In this document: positions 35,315 to 37,928 of the stretch, piece after piece
Position numbering within the stretch: the stretch's first letter is position 1
How the letters are laid out: each line of letters starts with the position of its first letter
From: Desulfurococcales archaeon
GTDB taxonomy: Archaea > Thermoproteota > Thermoprotei_A > Sulfolobales > NBVN01
DNA length: 37,928 nt
Direction: 5' to 3'
Assembly: GCA_026986435.1 (NCBI GenBank)
Contig: JALSOP010000097.1
Coordinates: 1-37,928 of the forward strand
The notes under the pieces: model-generated
Databases searched by the model: none
What the model was told of the DNA's origin: nothing
What the model saw: the letters and a program-made list of their open reading frames with translations, nothing else
Program-made: the position numbers and the translations under genes

Positions 35315-35998
35315 ATGAAGGTCACGTGGTACGGCCACGCTGCATTCAAGGTCGAGATAAAGGGGAAGAAGTTCCTTGTTGATCCATGGATAAGCAACCC
35401 TAAGTCACCGCTCAAGGACCCTGCCCAGGTCGGCGACGTGGACTACATAATAGTCACGCACGACCACGGCGACCACCTCGGTGACGCCGTACGGATCATG
35501 AGGCTCGCTAGGAACGCCAAGCTAATAGCCATATTCGAGATAGCCAATAAGGTGACTCAAGAACTGGGTAGCAATGACAGGGTAATCGACGCAAACATCG
35601 GCGGCCCAATAAAGCTCGGCGACGGCTTCTGGGCTGTTCTAACCCCAGCATACCACTCCAGCAGCGTCGGCCACCCGACAGGCGTGGTCTTTGGCAACGA
35701 TGAGGAGAGGGCCTACCATGCTGGCGACACAGGGCTGTTCTACGACATGAAGCTGATCGGGGAGCTCTATAGGCCCAGGGTGGCGATGCTCCCGATAGGC
35801 GGCCACTACACGATGGGGCCGAGGGAAGCCGCTAAGGCGGTGGAGCTCCTGTTGCCGGAGTACGTCATACCGATGCACTACGGCACTTTCCCAGTGCTGT
35901 GGGGTAGGCCTGAGGAGTTCGAGAAGTACGTTAAGGAGTTTGTTGGCGAGAAGGTTAAGGTGAAGGTTCTCAAGCCCGGGGAGACCGTGGAACTCTAA
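35315..35998 (+). CDS. UPF0173-type metallo-beta-lactamase-fold hydrolase
   Basis: MKVTWYGHAAFKVEIKGKKFLVDPWISNP, IIVTHDHGDHLGDA, YHAGDTGLF, PMHYGTFPVL. Start shifted from ORF-track 35258 to ATG 35315. Confidence 0.92.
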   Translation: MKVTWYGHAAFKVEIKGKKFLVDPWISNPKSPLKDPAQVGDVDYIIVTHDHGDHLGDAVRIMRLARNAKLIAIFEIANKVTQELGSNDRVIDANIGGPIKLGDGFWAVLTPAYHSSSVGHPTGVVFGNDEERAYHAGDTGLFYDMKLIGELYRPRVAMLPIGGHYTMGPREAAKAVELLLPEYVIPMHYGTFPVLWGRPEEFEKYVKEFVGEKVKVKVLKPGETVEL

Positions 35999-36041
35999 AA
36001 TCGAGAGATTTTTCAGGCCCATTTAGTCGAGCCCGTGTTAA

Positions 36042-36090
36042 TCAGCCCTGCGTGGATTCTTCACAGCTCCGCCCTTCCGAGCCTCATCAT
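36042..36090 (-). ncRNA. Candidate C/D-box sRNA (box C to box D extent)
   Basis: Minus strand ATGATGA (C) - 12 nt GGCTCGGAAGGG - CGGA (D') - GCT - GTGAAGA (C') - 12 nt ATCCACGCAGGG - CTGA (D): canonical archaeal spacing throughout; lies in a noncoding gap. Confidence 0.6.
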
Positions 36091-36128
36091 ATAATCTCGC
36101 TCATAACATATCGATAGTGTGTGAGGTT

Positions 36129-36728
36129 ATGAAGGTTGTAGTAGCCCTCACCGGCGCCTCCGGGCTCGTGTATGGGCTGCGGCTTCTTCAGGTACTGTGG
36201 GAGCTAGGGCACTCCGTTATAGCTGTCTACACCTCAGCATCCGTGGAGGTCGCTAAGCACGAGTGCTTGGGCACTGACTTCGTTGGGGTAGTGGGGAGGT
36301 TCGCGGATGAGGTCTACAGCGACTCCGACTTATGGGCCCCTATATCGTCGTCATCGAATATGCCGGACGCTGGCGTTGTGATCCCCTGCTCCCTACACAC
36401 TCTCTCCGAGGTAGCTAGGGGAGGTAACAGCGGCCTAGTTGCTAGAGTAGCCAATAACCTCCTCCGCCTAAGGCGTCCGCTGGTTCTCGTCGTTAGGGAG
36501 ACGCCTCTCAGTCTACCGGACCTGAGGAACATGGTCGCCGCGTCTGAGGCTGGAGCGATCATACTGCCCGCATCGCCAGCCTTCTACATAAGGCCCTCCA
36601 GCGTAGAGGAGATGATAGATTTCATCGTTGGTAAGGTACTGGATGTTCTCGGCATTGAGCACGGGCTCTACAGGAGGTGGGGAGCAATCAATCGAAGAGG
36701 TCCCGATCCCTGCGCCCGTATCTCCTAG
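36129..36728 (+). CDS. ubiX: UbiX-like flavin prenyltransferase
   Basis: MKVVVALTGASGLVYGLRLLQVL, APISSSSNMPDAGVVIPCSLHTLSEVARG, RPLVLVVRETPLSLPDLRNMVAASEAGAIILPASPAFY. Confidence 0.92.
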   Translation: MKVVVALTGASGLVYGLRLLQVLWELGHSVIAVYTSASVEVAKHECLGTDFVGVVGRFADEVYSDSDLWAPISSSSNMPDAGVVIPCSLHTLSEVARGGNSGLVARVANNLLRLRRPLVLVVRETPLSLPDLRNMVAASEAGAIILPASPAFYIRPSSVEEMIDFIVGKVLDVLGIEHGLYRRWGAINRRGPDPCARIS

Positions 36729-37131
36729 CGAGCTTACTCTCAACCCTCTCTTCTACGTCCTCGCTCTCAATCTCTTTGAAGAAGTCGTCCGTGCTTTCCT
36801 TGAACTTTACCGCGAAGGCGCAGCGCCCGTCCGGGAGGAGGGCGTGCCTCTCGCAGTATCCGAACTGGCAGCGCCATCCGATGCACTTGTCACCTATCCA
36901 CCTACACCTAACCTCGTTGATTGTGTGACCCCTCACCACTTTCTTGACGAGTATCTTGGCATTCTTGGAGCACTTGAAGAACGGACATAAGGGGTTACAC
37001 ATGCCGTTGATGGGCATTGGCCTCCTCTGGTCGTACCCCCTCGGACCCCTTCTAGGGTACCTCTCGCGTCCCCCGAAGCCCCGTCCGTGCCTGCGCCTTT
37101 GATTCCTGAAGCTACCACCCGACTTATCCAA
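36688..37131 (-). CDS. RG-rich N-terminus + Cys-rich domain protein (putative nucleic-acid binding)
   Basis: RNQRRRHGRGFGGRERYPRRGPRGYDQRR followed by eight Cys (MCNPLCPFFKCSK...VRCRWIGDKCIGWRCQFGYCERH...GRC). Confidence 0.7.
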   Translation of the reverse strand: MDKSGGSFRNQRRRHGRGFGGRERYPRRGPRGYDQRRPMPINGMCNPLCPFFKCSKNAKILVKKVVRGHTINEVRCRWIGDKCIGWRCQFGYCERHALLPDGRCAFAVKFKESTDDFFKEIESEDVEERVESKLARRYGRRDRDLFD

Positions 37132-37192
37132 GTCTGTCCACCTTACCCCACAACCTTGTTGTGCCTTGCGCTTTGGGGGATCGTCATATAGT

Positions 37193-37753
37193 CTATGGCC
37201 TCAACCACTTAAATACTATGAATGATTGGCGGAAACCATATGAGATAGCTATTATGAGGTCCTTCCTAACCGAGTGAGCCACCCTACCCCACCCAACGAG
37301 GTCCCCGGGGTCGACGATCTGAGCAGACTCCAGCACCTTCAGTAAGTAGGGGGCGTGCTCCTTGCCGGGGGCCTCCCTGTATAGTGCGAAGTCCGCGCCG
37401 TACTTGAGGGCGGACCTTATGACCAGGCCCGCTTGCCTTAATCTAATATAGACTGGGTAGATGAGCCTAAACTCCCTTATGTGCTCTGACGCTATCTTTT
37501 TCAGATTCTCGCAGTCTAGCATCTCACCATCAGGGGAAGAGACATCCAGCTCACCTACCTCACAGAGATAAGTAGCCTCTATGAGGGATAGCTCGAGAGG
37601 TGGCTCAACCTCTTCGGGGGACTTCGGCTTCCTTATCGACAGAGGTTTCCCGAAGAATCCGAGGGAGAATACTCTCTTGGCGTCATCCTTTCCGAACACA
37701 ACGACCTTCGACCCTATGAGGACACCCCTTGGCTTGCCCTGTTGCTCCGTCAT
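37193..37753 (-). CDS. endA: tRNA-splicing endonuclease
   Basis: IYPVYIRLRQAGLVIRSALKYGADFALYREAPGKEHAPYLLKVLES...LVGWGRVAHSVRKDLIIA: catalytic Tyr/His/Lys region. Confidence 0.9.
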   Translation of the reverse strand: MTEQQGKPRGVLIGSKVVVFGKDDAKRVFSLGFFGKPLSIRKPKSPEEVEPPLELSLIEATYLCEVGELDVSSPDGEMLDCENLKKIASEHIREFRLIYPVYIRLRQAGLVIRSALKYGADFALYREAPGKEHAPYLLKVLESAQIVDPGDLVGWGRVAHSVRKDLIIAISYGFRQSFIVFKWLRP

Positions 37754-37928
37754 AGCTGCAGCGATATTACCCTAATGTATGCGCCCATTCTCTTTAGGAG
37801 GTCTGCGGCTGACTCTATTTTATCGATCATTTCCCGGATTAGTATGAACCTGCTGATGCCGCCCTCAAGGTACTTTAGGGTCGCTAGCCCGAGTTCCCTG
37901 TATGTCTCATCTATCGATACCTCCAGCT
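37750..37928 (-). CDS. Unidentified protein, partial C-terminus (continues beyond right edge)
   Basis: Minus-strand open frame LEVSIDETYRELGLATLKYLEGGISRFILIREMIDKIESAADLLKRMGAYIRVISLQL*, ATGA overlap with endA. Confidence 0.6.
   Translation of the reverse strand, partial: LEVSIDETYRELGLATLKYLEGGISRFILIREMIDKIESAADLLKRMGAYIRVISLQL

Noticed and set aside
1-37928. CRISPR arrays, IS elements, provirus or casposon signatures
   Set aside because: No regularly spaced repeats, transposase/integrase motifs or terminal inverted repeats were seen.

Overview
This 37.9 kb window looks like chromosomal DNA from a hyperthermophilic crenarchaeon (Thermoproteota). A Desulfurococcales/Pyrodictiaceae-like source is my guess, based on gene content, AGG-rich Arg codons, GTG/TTG starts, a tRNA intron and an unlinked 5S rRNA gene. 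Genes are densely packed. Recognisable content: two SF2 helicases (one truncated at the left edge, one Lhr-like); protein-glycosylation genes (DPM-synthase/GtrA fusion, sugar nucleotidyltransferase, GT4/AglH-like transferase); a large S-layer/tetrabrachion-like surface protein with a C-terminal coiled-coil stalk and membrane anchor; a giant secreted subtilase; an ABC/FtsX-like/OPT-like membrane operon; a tetrahydromethanopterin-like (modified folate) gene neighbourhood (DUF447, MptE, MptG, RimK/MptN-like ATP-grasp, CitG-like); rhomboid protease, metallophosphoesterase, YjbQ, macro-domain protein, DUF1512, Map, UPF0173 hydrolase, UbiX and EndA. RNA genes: intron-containing tRNA-Met(CAT) with a complete bulge-helix-bulge, tRNA-Gln(CTG), 5S rRNA, and three unannotated intergenic candidates for C/D-box sRNAs found by eye. 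Strong unexplained DNA signals include a 9-bp inverted repeat overlapping the presumed lhr TATA box and a 16-bp perfect palindrome between TATA and start codon of the DUF1512 gene. No CRISPR array, transposon or provirus was recognised. All family assignments come from reading motifs; no database search was run.
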